A stretch of 64,000 nucleotides of DNA, taken from positions 558,001 to 622,000 of the forward strand of contig JBBELK010000444.1 in NCBI GenBank assembly GCA_037783545.1, read 5' to 3'. Source of the DNA: Henricia sp. BOLD:AAB3569 (Eukaryota > Echinodermata > Asteroidea > Spinulosida > Echinasteridae). A program made the position numbers and the translations under genes. Shown piece by piece: positions 37,409-51,600 of the stretch. How positions within the stretch are numbered: position 1 is the first letter of the stretch; each line of letters opens with the position of its first letter. The notes beneath the pieces are model-generated. The model worked only from the letters and a program-made list of their open reading frames with translations, was not told the DNA's origin and made no database searches.

Positions 37409-39690
37409 TTAAGCAGAAAACATGCGAAGCTTGTCTGGAAATTCCTTCAGCTCCAAAATTGCGATCATACCAGACGCAGTGTTCTGCGAAAGCGTGGTCT
37501 GTTTGTGCCAACAATTAGCATGCCGACACTGAGTTTTAGCTACATTCGACAATAACTCGTTCGGTTTGAACTGGAAACAGTTCAAATTTGCAGTATACGT
37601 TTGCGATGTAGATCTGTTTAAGCAGACAAAATGCGAAGCTTGTCTGGAAATTCCTTCAGCTCCAAAATTGCGATCATACCAGACGCAGTGTTCTCCGAAA
37701 GCAGCGTCTGTTTGTGCCAACAATTAGTGTGCCGGCACTGAGTTTTAGCTACATTCGACAATAACTCGGTCGGTTTGAACTGGAAACAGTTCAAATTTGC
37801 AGTATACGTTTGCGATGTAGATCTGTTTAAGCAGAAAACATGCGAAGCTTGTCTGGAAATTCCTTCAGCTCCAAAATTGCGATCATACCAGACGCAGTGT
37901 TCTCCGAAAGCGGCGTCTGTTTGTGCCAACAATTAGTGTGCCGGCACTGAGTTTTAGCTACATTCGACAATAACTCGGTCGGTTTGAACAGGAAACAGTT
38001 CAAATTTGCAGTATACGTTTGCGTTGTAGATCTGTTTAAGCAGAAAACATGCGAAGCTTGTCTGGAAATTCCTTCAGCTCCAAAATTGCGATCATACCAG
38101 ACGCAGTGTTCTGCGAAAGCGTGGTCTGTTTGTGCCAACAATTAGCATGCCGACACTGAGTTTTAGCTACATTCGACAATAACTCGTTCGGTTTGAACTG
38201 GAAACAGTTCAAATTTGCAGTATACGTTTGCGATGTAGATCTGTTTAAGCAGACAAAATGCGAAGCTTGTCTGGAAATTCCTTCAGCTCCAAACTTCCGA
38301 TCATACCAGACGCAGTGTTCTCCGAAAGCAGCGTCTGTTTGTGCCAACAATTAGTGTGCCGGCACTGAGTTTTAGCTACATTCGACAATAACTCGGTCGG
38401 TTTGAACTGGAAACAGTTCAAATTTGCAGTATACGTTTGCGATGTAGATCTGTTTAAGCAGAAAACATGCGAAGCTTGTCTGGAAATTCCTTCAGCTCCA
38501 AAATTGCGATCATACCAGACGCAGTGTTCTCCGAAAGCGGCGTCTGTTTGTGCCAACAATTAGTGTGCCGGCACTGAGTTTTAGCTACATTCGACAATAA
38601 CTCGGTCGGTTTGAACAGGAAACAGTTCAAATTTGCAGTATACGTTTGCGTTGTAGATCTGTTTAAGCAGAAAACATGCGAAGCTTGTCTGGAAATTCCT
38701 TCAGCTCCAAAATTGCGATCATACCAGACGCAGTGTTCTGCGAAAGCGTGGTCTGTTTGTGCCAACAATTAGCATGCCGACACTGAGTTTTAGCTACATT
38801 CGACAATAACTCGTTCGGTTTGAACTGGAAACAGTTCAAATTTGCAGTATACGTTTGCGATGTAGATCTGTTTAAGCAGACAAAATGCGAAGCTTGTCTG
38901 GAAATTCCTTCAGCTCCAAACTTCCGATCATACCAGACGCAGTGTTCTCCGAAAGCAGCGTCTGTTTGTGCCAACAATTAGTGTGCCGGCACTGAGTTTT
39001 AGTTACATTTGACAATAACTCGGTCGGTTTGAACGGGAAACAGTTCAAATTTGCAGTATACGTTTGTGATGTAGTTCTGTTTAAGCAGAAAAAAGGCGAA
39101 GCTTGTCTGGAAATTCCTTCAGCTCCAAAATTGCGATCATACGAAAGCGGGGTCTGTTTGTACCAACAATTAGTGTGCCGGCACTGAGTTTTAGTTACAT
39201 TTGACAATAACTCGGTCGGTTTGAACTGGAAACAGTTCAAATTTGCAGTAAACGTCTGCGATGTAGATCTGTTGAAGCAGAAAACATGCGAAGCTTGTCT
39301 GGAAATTCCTTCAGCTCCAAAATTGCGATCATACCAGATGCAGTGTTCTCCGAAAGCGGGGTCTGTTTGTGCCAACAATTAGTGTGCCGGCACTGAGTTT
39401 TAGTTACATTTGACAATAACTCGGTCGGTTTGAACTGGAAACAGTTCAAATTTGCAGTATACGTTTGCGATGTAGATCTGTTGAAGCAGAAAACATGCGA
39501 AGCTTGTCTGGAAATTCCTTCAGCTCCAAAATTGCGATCATACCAGACGCAGTGTTCTCCGAAAGCGGCGTCTGTTTGTGCCAACAATTAGTGTGCCGGC
39601 ACTGAGTTTTAGCTACATTCGACAATAACTCGGTCGGTTTGAACAGGAAACAGTTCAAATTTGCAGTATACGTTTGCGTTGTAGATCTGT
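37409..39690 (+). repeat. 2,282-bp (11-mer) tandem unit, copy 2
   Basis: Head-to-tail duplicate of the preceding unit, including the AAGGCG variant (39093). Homology runs on to about 39,950, where AACTTCCG replaces AAATTGCG. Confidence 0.85.
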
Positions 39691-40962
39691 TTAAGCAGAA
39701 AACATGCGAAGCTTGTCTGGAAATTCCTTCAGCTCCAAAATTGCGATCATACCAGACGCAGTGTTCTGCGAAAGCGTGGTCTGTTTGTGCCAACAATTAG
39801 CATGCCGACACTGAGTTTTAGCTACATTCGACAATAACTCGTTCGGTTTGAACTGGAAACAGTTCAAATTTGCAGTATACGTTTGCGATGTAGATCTGTT
39901 TAAGCAGACAAAATGCGAAGCTTGTCTGGAAATTCCTTCAGCTCCAAACTTCCGATCATACCAGACACAGTGTTCTCCGAAAGCAGCGTCTGTTTGTGCC
40001 AACAATTAGTGTGCCGGCACTGAGTTTTAGCTACATTCGACAATAACTCGGTCGGTTTGAACAGGAAACAGTTCAAATTTGCAGTATACGTTTGCGTTGT
40101 AGATCTGTTGAAGCAGAAAACATGCGAAGCTTGTCTGGAAATTCCTTCAGCTCCAAAATTGCGATCATACCAGACGCAGTGTTCTCCGAAAGCGGCGTCT
40201 GTTTGTGCCAACAATTAGTGTGCCGGCACTGAATTTTAGCTACATTCGACAATAACTCGGTCGGTTTGAACAGGAAACAGTTCAAATTTGCAGTATACGT
40301 TTGCGTTGTAGATCTGTTTAAGCAGAAAACATGCGAAGCTTGTCTGGAAATTCCTTCAGCTCCAAAATTGCGATCATACCAGACGCAGTGTTCTGCGAAA
40401 GCGTGGTCTGTTTGTGCCAACAATTAGCATGCCGACACTGAGTTTTAGCTACATTCGACAATAACTCGTTCGGTTTGAACTGGAAACAGTTCAAATTTGC
40501 AGTATACGTTTGCGATGTAGATCTGTTTAAGCAGACAAAATGCGAAGCTTGTCTGGAAATTCCTTCAGCTCCAAAATTGCGATCATACCAGACGCAGTGT
40601 TCTCCGAAAGCAGCGTCTGTTTGTGCCAACAATTAGTGTGCCGGCACTGAGTTTTAGCTACATTCGACAATAACTCGGTCGGTTTGAACTGGAAACAGTT
40701 CAAATTTGCAGTATACGTTTGCGATGTAGATCTGTTTAAGCAGAAAACATGCGAAGCTTGTCTGGAAATTCCTTCAGCTCCAAAATTGCGATCATACCAG
40801 ACGCAGTGTTCTCCGAAAGCGGCGTCTGTTTGTGCCAACAATTAGTGTGCCGGCACTGAGTTTTAGCTACATTCGACAATAACTCGGTCGGTTTGAACTG
40901 GAAACAGTTCAAATTTGCAGTATACGTTTGCGATGTAGATCTGTTTAAGCAGAAAACATGCG
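39691..40962 (+). repeat. Linker monomers, including the palindrome-free equivalent of the inversion site
   Basis: Six monomers that recur near 50.8-51.8 kb (offset 11,101). The monomer near 40,552-40,760 is the same class as the palindrome's left arm and is followed directly by GATCTGTTTAAGCAGAAAAC, so it shows the uninverted arrangement. From 40,739 the sequence matches the DNA just right of palindrome 1 (offset 40,338). Confidence 0.78.
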
Positions 40963-43838
40963 AAGCTTGTCTGGAAATTCCTTCAGCTCCAAAATTGCGA
41001 TCATACCAGACGCAGTGTTCTCCGAAAGCGGCGTCTGTTTGTGCCAACAATTAGTGTGCCGGCACTGAGTTTAAGCTACATTCGACAATAACTCGGCCGG
41101 TTTGAACAGGAAACAGTTCAAATTTGCAGTATACGTTTGCGATGTAGTTCTGTTTAAGCAGAAAACATGCGAAGCTTGTCTGGAAATTCCTTCAGCTCCA
41201 AAATTGCGATCATACCAGACGCAGTGTTCTCCGAAAGCGGGGTCTGTTTGTGCCAACAATTAGTGTGCCGGCACTGAGTTTTAGCTACATTCGACAATAA
41301 CTCGTTCTGTTTGAACTGGAAACAGTTCAAATTTGCAGTATACGTTTGCGATGTAGATCTGTTTAAGCAGACAAAATGCGAAGCTTGTCTGGAAATTCTT
41401 TCAGCTCCAAACTTTCGATCATACCAGACGCAGTGTTCTCCGAAAGCGGGGTCTGTTTGTGCCAACAATTAGTGTGCCGGCACTGAGTTTTAGCTACATT
41501 CGACAATAACTCGGCCGGTTTGAACAGGAAACAGTTCAAATTTGCAGTATACGTTTGCGATGTAGTTCTGTTGAAGCAGAAAAAATGCGAAGCTTGTCTG
41601 GAAATTCCTTCAGCTCCAAAATTGCGATCATACCAGACGCAGTGTTCTCCGAAAGCGGGGTCTGTTTGTGCCAACAATTAGTGTGCCGGCACTGAGTTTT
41701 AGTTACATTTGACAATAACTCGGTCGGTTTGAACGGGAAACAGTTCAAATTTGCAGTATACGTTTGCGATGTAGTTCTGTTTAAGCAGAACAAATGCGAA
41801 GCTTGTCTGGAAATTCCTTCAGCTCCAAAATTTCGATCATACCAGACGCAGTGTTCTCCGAAAGCGGTGTCTGTTTGTGCCAACAATTAGTGTGCCGGCA
41901 CTGAGTTTTAGCTACATTCGACAATAACTCGGTCGGTTTGAACAGGAAACAGTTCAAATTTGCAGTATACGTTTGCGATGTAGTTCTGTTTAAGCAGAAA
42001 AAATGCGAAGCTTGTCTGGAAATTCCTTCAGCTCCAAAATTGCGATCATACGAAAGCGGGGTCTGTTTGTACCAACAATTAGTGTGCCGGCACTGAGTTT
42101 TAGCTACATTCGACAATAACTCGTTCGGTTTGAACTGGAAACAGTTCAAATTTGCAGTATACGTTTGCGATGTAGATCTGTTTAAGCAGACAAAATGCGA
42201 AGCTTGTCTGGAAATTCCTTCAGCTCCAAACTTCCGATCATACCAGACACAGTGTTCTCCGAAAGCAGCGTCTGTTTGTGCCAACAATTAGTGTGCCGGC
42301 ACTGAGTTTTAGTTACATTTGACAATAACTCGGTCGGTTTGAACTGGAAACAGTTCAAATTTGCAGTATACGTTTGCGATGTAGATCTGTTGAAGCAGAA
42401 AACATGCGAAGCTTGTCTGGAAATTCCTTCAGCTCCAAAATTGCGATCATACCAGACGCAGTGTTCTCCGAAAGCGGCGTCTGTTTGTGCCAACAATTAG
42501 TGTGCCGGCACTGAGTTTTAGCTACATTCGACAATAACTCGGTCGGTTTGAACAGGAAACAGTTCAAATTTGCAGTATACGTTTGCGTTGTAGATCTGTT
42601 TAAGCAGAAAACATGCGAAGCTTGTCTGGAAATTCCTTCAGCTCGAAAATTGCGATCATACCAGACGCAGTGTTCTGCGAAAGCGTGGTCTGTTTGTGCC
42701 AACAATTAGCATGCCGACACTGAGTTTTAGCTACATTCGACAATAACTCGTTCGGTTTGAACTGGAAACAGTTCAAATTTGCAGTATACGTTTGCGATGT
42801 AGATCTGTTTAAGCAGACAAAATGCGAAGCTTGTCTGGAAATTCCTTCAGCTCCAAACTTCCGATCATACCAGACGCAGTGTTCTCCGAAAGCAGCGTCT
42901 GTTTGTGCCAACAATTAGTGTGCCGGCACTGAGTTTTAGTTACATTTGACAATAACTCGGTCGGTTTGAACGGGAAACAGTTCAAATTTGCAGTGTACGT
43001 TTGCGATGTAGTTCTGTTTAAGCAGAAAAAAATGCGAAGCTTGTCTGGAAATTCCTTCAGCTCCAAAATTGCGATCATACGAAAGCGGGGTCTGTTTGTA
43101 CCAACAATTAGTGTGCCGGCACTGAGTTTTAGTTACATTTGACAATAACTCGGTCGGTTTGAACGGGAAACAGTTCAAATTTGCAGTATACGTTTGCGAT
43201 GTAGTTCTGTTTAAGCAGAAAAAATGCGAAGCTTGTCTGGAAATTCCTTCAGCTCCAAAATTGCGATCATACGAAAGCGGGGTCTGTTTGTACCAACAAT
43301 TAGTGTGCCGGCACTGAGTTTTAGCTACATTCGACAATAACTCGGTCGGTTTGAACTGGAAACAGTTCAAATTTGCAGTATACGTTTGCGATGTAGATCT
43401 GTTTAAGCAGAAAACATGCGAAGCTTGTCTGGAAATTCCTTCAGCTCCAAAATTGCGATCATACCAGACGCAGTGTTCTCCGAAAGCAGGGTCTGTTTGT
43501 GCCAACAATTAGTGTGCCGGCACTGAGTTTTAGCTACATTCGACAATAACTCGGTCGGTTTGAACAGGAAACAGTTCAAATTTGCAGTATACGTTTGCGT
43601 TGTAGATCTGTTTAAGCAGAAAACATGCGAAGCTTGTCTGGAAATTCCTTCAGCTCCAAAATTGCGATCATACCAGACGCAGTGTTCTCCGAAAGCGGCG
43701 TCTGTTTGTGCCAACAATTAGTGTGCCGGCACTGAGTTTTAGCTACATTCGACAATAACTCGGTCGGTTTGAACTGGAAACAGTTCAAATTTGCAGTATA
43801 CGTTTGCGATGTAGATCTGTTTAAGCAGAAAACATGCG
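40963..43838 (+). repeat. HOR unit, 14-mer (2,876 bp), family A copy 6
   Basis: Matches 625-3500 at offset 40,338. It has private changes not seen in the other copies: GAGTTTAAGC (41073), AAATTCTTTC (near 41399) and CAGTGTACG (42995), the last destroying the GTATAC site. This copy looks older or less homogenised than those at 13-21 kb. Confidence 0.85.
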
Positions 43839-45668
43839 AAGCTTGTCTGGAAATTCCTTCAGCTCCAAAATTGCGATCATACCAGACGCAGTGTTCTCCG
43901 AAAGCGGCGTCTGTTTGTGCCAACAATTAGTGTGCCGGCACTGAGTTTTAGCTACATTCGACAATAACTCGGCCGGTTTGAAAAGGAAACAGTTCAAATT
44001 TGCAGTATACGTTTGCGATGTAGTTCTGTTTAAGCAGAAAACATGCGAAGCTTGTCTGGAAATTCCTTCAGCTCCAAAATTGCGATCATACCAGACGCAG
44101 TGTTCTCCGAAAGCGGGGTCTGTTTGTGCCAACAATTAGTGTGCCGGCACTGAGTTTTAGCTACATTCGACAATAACTCGTTCTGTTTGAACTGGAAACA
44201 GTTCAAATTTGCAGTATACGTTTGCGATGTAGATCTGTTTAAGCAGACAAAATGCGAAGCTTGTCTGGAAATTCCTTCAGCTCCAAACTTTCGATCATAC
44301 CAGACGCAGTGTTCTCCGAAAGCGGGGTCTGTTTGTGCCAACAATTAGTGTGCCGGCACTGAGTTTTAGCTACATTCGACAATAACTCGGCCGGTTTGAA
44401 CTGGAAACAGTTCAAATTTGCAGTATACGTTTGCGATGTAGATCTGTTGAAGCAGAAAACATGCGAAGCTTGTCTGGAAATTCCTTCAGCTCCAAAATTG
44501 CGATCATACCAGACGCAGTGTTCTCCGAAAGCGGCGTCTGTTTGTGCCAACAATTAGTGTGCCGGCACTGAGTTTTAGCTACATTCGACAATAACTCGGT
44601 CGGTTTGAACAGGAAACAGTTCAAATTTGCAGTATACGTTTGCGTTGTAGATCTGTTTAAGCAGAAAACATGCGAAGCTTGTCTGGAAATTCCTTCAGCT
44701 CGAAAATTGCGATCATACCAGACGCAGTGTTCTGCGAAAGCGTGGTCTGTTTGTGCCAACAATTAGCATGCCGACACTGAGTTTTAGCTACATTCGACAA
44801 TAACTCGTTCGGTTTGAACTGGAAACAGTTCAAATTTGCAGTATACGTTTGCGATGTAGATCTGTTTAAGCAGACAAAATGCGAAGCTTGTCTGGAAATT
44901 CCTTCAGCTCCAAACTTCCGATCATACCAGACGCAGTGTTCTCCGAAAGCAGCGTCTGTTTGTGCCAACAATTAGTGTGCCGGCACTGAGTTTTAGTTAC
45001 ATTTGACAATAACTCGGTCGGTTTGAACGGGAAACAGTTCAAATTTGCAGTATACGTTTGCGATGTAGTTCTGTTTAAGCAGAAAAAAATGCGAAGCTTG
45101 TCTGGAAATTCCTTCAGCTCCAAAATTGCGATCATACGAAAGCGGGGTCTGTTTGTACCAACAATTAGTGTGCCGGCACTGAGTTTTAGTTACATTTGAC
45201 AATAACTCGGTCGGTTTGAACGGGAAACAGTTCAAATTTGCAGTATACGTTTGCGATGTAGTTCTGTTTAAGCAGAAAAAATGCGAAGCTTGTCTGGAAA
45301 TTCCTTCAGCTCCAAAATTGCGATCATACGAAAGCGGGGTCTGTTTGTACCAACAATTAGTGTGCCGGCACTGAGTTTTAGCTACATTCGACAATAACTC
45401 GGTCGGTTTGAACTGGAAACAGTTCAAATTTGCAGTATACGTTTGCGATGTAGATCTGTTTAAGCAGAAAACATGCGAAGCTTGTCTGGAAATTCCTTCA
45501 GCTCCAAAATTGCGATCATACCAGACGCAGTGTTCTCCGAAAGCAGGGTCTGTTTGTGCCAACAATTAGTGTGCCGGCACTGAGTTTTAGCTACATTCGA
45601 CAATAACTCGGTCGGTTTGAACAGGAAACAGTTCAAATTTGCAGTATACGTTTGCGTTGTAGATCTGT
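43839..45668 (+). repeat. Truncated and recombined family A unit with chimeric monomer
   Basis: The first monomers match 3501 onward (offset 40,338). At 44,392-44,402 the sequence switches to match 42.35 kb onward (offset 2,057 = 10 x 209 - 2 x 17 + 1), creating a GGCCGG + AACTGG combination I did not see elsewhere. Private change GAAAAGG near 43983. Confidence 0.8.
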
Positions 45669-48600
45669 TTAAGCAGAAAACATGCGAAGCTTGTCTGGAA
45701 ATTCCTTCAGCTCCAAAATTGCGATCATACCAGACGCAGTGTTCTCCGAAAGCGGCGTCTGTTTGTGCCAACAATTAGTGTGCCGGCACTGAATTTTAGC
45801 TACATTCGACAATAACTCGGTCGGTTTGAACAGGAAACAGTTCAAATTTGCAGTATACGTTTGCGTTGTAGATCTGTTTAAGCAGAAAACATGCGAAGCT
45901 TGTCTGGAAATTCCTTCAGCTCCAAAATTGCGATCATACCAGACGCAGTGTTCTGCGAAAGCGTGGTCTGTTTGTGCCAACAATTAGCATGCCGACACTG
46001 AGTTTTAGCTACATTCGACAATAACTCGTTCGGTTTGAACTGGAAACAGTTCAAATTTGCAGTATACGTTTGCGATGTAGATCTGTTTAAGCAGACAAAA
46101 TGCGAAGCTTGTCTGGAAATTCCTTCAGCTCCAAAATTGCGATCATACCAGACGCAGTGTTCTCCGAAAGCAGCGTCTGTTTGTGCCAACAATTAGTGTG
46201 CCGGCACTGAGTTTTAGTTACATTTGACAATAACTCGGTCGGTTTGAACGGGAAACAGTTCAAATTTGCAGTATACGTTTGTGATGTAGTTCTGTTTAAG
46301 CAGAAAACATGCGAAGCTTGTCTGGAAATTCCTTCAGCTCCAAAATTGCGATCATACCAGACGCAGTGTTCTGCGAAAGCGTGGTCTGTTTGTGCCAACA
46401 ATTAGCATGCCGACACTGAGTTTTAGCTACATTCGACAATAACTCGTTCGGTTTGAACTGGAAACAGTTCAAATTTGCAGTATACGTTTGCGATGTAGAT
46501 CTGTTTAAGCAGACAAAATGCGAAGCTTGTCTGGAAATTCCTTCAGCTCCAAACTTCCGATCATACCAGACACAGTGTTCTCCGAAAGCAGCGTCTGTTT
46601 GTGCCAACAATTAGTGTGCCGGCACTGAGTTTTAGCTACATTCGACAATAACTCGGTCGGTTTGAACAGGAAACAGTTCAAATTTGCAGTATACGTTTGC
46701 GTTGTAGATCTGTTGAAGCAGAAAACATGCGAAGCTTGTCTGGAAATTCCTTCAGCTCCAAAATTGCGATTATACCAGACGCAGTGTTCTCCGAAAGCGG
46801 CGTCTGTTTGTGCCAACAATTAGTGTGCCGGCACTGAGTTTTAGCTACATTCGACAATAACTCGGTCGGTTTGAACAGGAAACAGTTCAAATTTGCAGTA
46901 TACGTTTGCGTTGTAGATCTGTTTAAGCAGAAAACATGCGAAGCTTGTCTGGAAATTCCTTCAGCTCCAAAATTGCGATCATACCAGACGCAGTGTTCTG
47001 CGAAAGCGTGGTCTGTTTGTGCCAACAATTAGCATGCCGACACTGAGTTTTAGCTACATTCGACAATAACTCGTTCGGTTTGAACTGGAAACAGTTCAAA
47101 TTTGCAGTATACGTTTGCGATGTAGATCTGTTTAAGCAGACAAAATGCGAAGCTTGTCTGGAAATTCCTTCAGCTCCAAACTTTCGATCATACCAGACGC
47201 AGTGTTCTCCGAAAGCGGGGTCTGTTTGTGCCAACAATTAGTGTGCCGGCACTGAGTTTTAGCTACATTCGACAATAACTCGGCCGGTTTGAACAGGAAA
47301 CAGTTCAAATCTGCAGTATACGTTTGCGATGTAGTTCTGTTTAAGCAGAAAAAATGCGAAGCTTGTCTGGAAATTCCTTCAGCTCCAAAATTGCGATCAT
47401 ACCAGACGCAGTGTTCTCCGAAAGCGGGGTCTGTTTGTGCCAACAATTAGTGTGCCGGCACTGAGTTTTAGCTACATTCGACAATAACTCGGCCGGTTTG
47501 AACAGGAAACAGTTCAAATTTGCAGTATACGTTTGCGATGTAGTTCTGTTTAAGCAGAAAACATGCGAAGCTTGTCTGGAAATTCCTTCAGCTCCAAAAT
47601 TGCGATCATACGAAAGCGGGGTCTGTTTGTACCAACAATTAGTGTGCCGGCACTGAGTTTTAGTTACATTTGACAATAACTCGGTCGGTTTGAACGGGAA
47701 ACAGTTCAAATTTGCAGTATACGTTTGCGATGTAGTTCTGTTTAAGCAGAAAAAATGCGAAGCTTGTCTGGAAATTCCTTCAGCTCCAAAATTGCGATCA
47801 TACGAAAGCGGGGTCTGTTTGTACCAACAATTGGTGTGCCGGCACTGAGTTTTAGCTACATTCGACAATAACTCGGTCGGTTTGAACTGGAAACAGTTCA
47901 AATTTGCAGTATACGTTTGCGATGTAGATCTGTTTAAGCAGAAAACATGCGAAGCTTGTCTGGAAATTCCTTCAGCTCCAAAATTGCGATCATACCAGAC
48001 GCAGTGTTCTCCGAAAGCAGGGTCTGTTTGTGCCAACAATTAGTGTGCCGGCACTGAGTTTTAGCTACATTCGACAATAACTCGGTCGGTTTGAACAGGA
48101 AACAGTTCAAATTTGCAGTATACGTTTGCGTTGTAGATCTGTTTAAGCAGAAAACATGCGAAGCTTGTCCGGAAATTCCTTCAGCTCCAAAATTGCGATC
48201 ATACCAGACGCAGTGTTCTCCGAAAGCGGCGTCTGTTTGTGCCAACAATTAGTGTGCCGGCACTGAATTTTAGCTACATTCGACAATAACTCGGTCGGTT
48301 TGAACAGGAAACAGTTCAAATTTGCAGTATACGTTTGCGTTGTAGATCTGTTTAAGCAGAAAACATGCGAAGCTTGTCTGGAAATTCCTTCAGCTCCAAA
48401 ATTGCGATCATACCAGACGCAGTGTTCTGCGAAAGCGTGGTCTGTTTGTGCCAACAATTAGCATGCCGACACTGAGTTTTAGCTACATTCGACAATAACT
48501 CGTTCGGTTTGAACTGGAAACAGTTCAAATTTGCAGTATACGTTTGCGATGTAGATCTGTTTAAGCAGACAAAATGCGAAGCTTGTCTGGAAATTCCTTC

Positions 48601-51600
48601 AGCTCCAAACTTCCGATCATACCAGACGCAGTGTTCTCCGAAAGCAGCGTCTGTTTGTGCCAACAATTAGTGTGCCGGCACTGAGTTTTAGTTACATTTG
48701 ACAATAACTCGGTCGGTTTGAACGGGAAACAGTTCAAATTTGCAGTATACGTTTGTGATGTAGTTCTGTTTAAGCAGAAAAAAGGCCAAGCTTGTCTGGA
48801 AATTCCTTCAGCTCCAAAATTGCGATCATACGAAAGCGGGGTCTGTTTGTACCAACAATTAGTGTGCCGGCACTGAGTTTTAGTTACATTTGACAATAAC
48901 TCGGTCGGTTTGAACTGGAAACAGTTCAAATTTGCAGTATACGTTTGCGATGTAGTTCTGTTTAAGCAGAAAAAATGCGAAGCTTGTCTGGAAATTCCTT
49001 CAGCTCCAAAATTGCGATCATACGAAAGCGGGGTCTGTTTGTACCAACAATTAGTGTGCCGGCACTGAGTTTTAGTTACATTTGACAATAACTCGGTCGG
49101 TTTGAACGGGAAACAGTTCAAATTTGCAGTATACGTTTGCGATGTAGTTCTGTTTAAGCAGAAAAAATGCGAAGCTTGTCTGGAAATTCCTTCAGCTCCA
49201 AAATTGCGATCATACGAAAGCGGGGTCTGTTTGTACCAACAATTGGTGTGCCGGCACTGAGTTTTAGCTACATTCGACAATAACTCGGTCGGTTTGAACT
49301 GGAAACAGTTCAAATTTGCAGTATACGTTTGCGATGTAGATCTGTTTAAGCAGAAAACATGCGAAGCTTGTCTGGAAATTCCTTCAGCTCCAAAATTGCG
49401 ATCATACCAGACGCAGTGTTCTCCGAAAGCAGGGTCTGTTTGTGCCAACAATTAGTGTGCCGGCACTGAGTTTTAGCTACATTCGACAATAACTCGGTCG
49501 GTTTGAACAGGAAACAGTTCAAATTTGCAGTATACGTTTGCGTTGTAGATCTGTTTAAGCAGAAAACATGCGAAGCTTGTCCGGAAATTCCTTCAGCTCC
49601 AAAATTGCGATCATACCAGACGCAGTGTTCTCCGAAAGCGGCGTCTGTTTGTGCCAACAATTAGTGTGCCGGCACTGAATTTTAGCTACATTCGACAATA
49701 ACTCGGTCGGTTTGAACAGGAAACAGTTCAAATTTGCAGTATACGTTTGCGTTGTAGATCTGTTTAAGCAGAAAACATGCGAAGCTTGTCTGGAAATTCC
49801 TTCAGCTCCAAAATTGCGATCATACCAGACGCAGTGTTCTGCGAAAGCGTGGTCTGTTTGTGCCAACAATTAGCATGCCGACACTGAGTTTTAGCTACAT
49901 TCGACAATAACTCGTTCGGTTTGAACTGGAAACAGTTCAAATTTGCAGTATACGTTTGCGATGTAGATCTGTTTAAGCAGACAAAATGCGAAGCTTGTCT
50001 GGAAATTCCTTCAGCTCCAAACTTCCGATCATACCAGACGCAGTGTTCTCCGAAAGCAGCGTCTGTTTGTGCCAACAATTAGTGTGCCGGCACTGAGTTT
50101 TAGTTACATTTGACAATAACTCGGTCGGTTTGAACGGGAAACAGTTCAAATTTGCAGTATACGTTTGTGATGTAGTTCTGTTTAAGCAGAAAAAAGGCCA
50201 AGCTTGTCTGGAAATTCCTTCAGCTCCAAAATTGCGATCATACGAAAGCGGGGTCTGTTTGTACCAACAATTAGTGTGCCGGCACTGAGTTTTAGTTACA
50301 TTTGACAATAACTCGGTCGGTTTGAACTGGAAACAGTTCAAATTTGCAGTAAACGTCTGCGATGTAGATCTGTTGAAGCAGAAAACATGCGAAGCTTGTC
50401 TGGAAATTCCTTCAGCTCCAAAATTGCGATCATACCAGATGCAGTGTTCTCCGAAAGCGGGGTCTGTTTGTGCCAACAATTAGTGTGCCGGCACTGAGTT
50501 TTAGTTACATTTGACAATAACTCGGTCGGTTTGAACTGGAAACAGTTCAAATTTGCAGTATACGTTTGCGATGTAGATCTGTTGAAGCAGAAAACATGCG
50601 AAGCTTGTCTGGAAATTCCTTCAGCTCCAAAATTGCGATCATACCAGACGCAGTGTTCTCCGAAAGCGGCGTCTGTTTGTGCCAACAATTAGTGTGCCGG
50701 CACTGAGTTTTAGCTACATTCGACAATAACTCGGTCGGTTTGAACAGGAAACAGTTCAAATTTGCAGTATACGTTTGCGTTGTAGATCTGTTTAAGCAGA
50801 AAACATGCGAAGCTTGTCTGGAAATTCCTTCAGCTCCAAAATTGCGATCATACCAGACGCAGTGTTCTGCGAAAGCGTGGTCTGTTTGTGCCAACAATTA
50901 GCATGCCGACACTGAGTTTTAGCTACATTCGACAATAACTCGTTCGGTTTGAACTGGAAACAGTTCAAATTTGCAGTATACGTTTGCGATGTAGATCTGT
51001 TTAAGCAGACAAAATGCGAAGCTTGTCTGGAAATTCCTTCAGCTCCAAACTTCCGATCATACCAGACACAGTGTTCTCCGAAAGCAGCGTCTGTTTGTGC
51101 CAACAATTAGTGTGCCGGCACTGAGTTTTAGCTACATTCGACAATAACTCGGTCGGTTTGAACAGGAAACAGTTCAAATTTGCAGTATACGTTTGCGTTG
51201 TAGATCTGTTGAAGCAGAAAACATGCGAAGCTTGTCTGGAAATTCCTTCAGCTCCAAAATTGCGATCATACCAGACGCAGTGTTCTCCGAAAGCGGCGTC
51301 TGTTTGTGCCAACAATTAGTGTGCCGGCACTGAATTTTAGCTACATTCGACAATAACTCGGTCGGTTTGAACAGGAAACAGTTCAAATTTGCAGTATACG
51401 TTTGCGTTGTAGATCTGTTTAAGCAGAAAACATGCGAAGCTTGTCTGGAAATTCCTTCAGCTCCAAAATTGCGATCATACCAGACGCAGTGTTCTGCGAA
51501 AGCGTGGTCTGTTTGTGCCAACAATTAGCATGCCGACACTGAGTTTTAGCTACATTCGACAATAACTCGTTCGGTTTGAACTGGAAACAGTTCAAATTTG

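Noticed and set aside
40736-41259. Broken gene where a minus-strand frame is cut short near 41,071
   Set aside because: The interruption is a single T-to-A change (41073) in a satellite monomer; there is no gene to disrupt.
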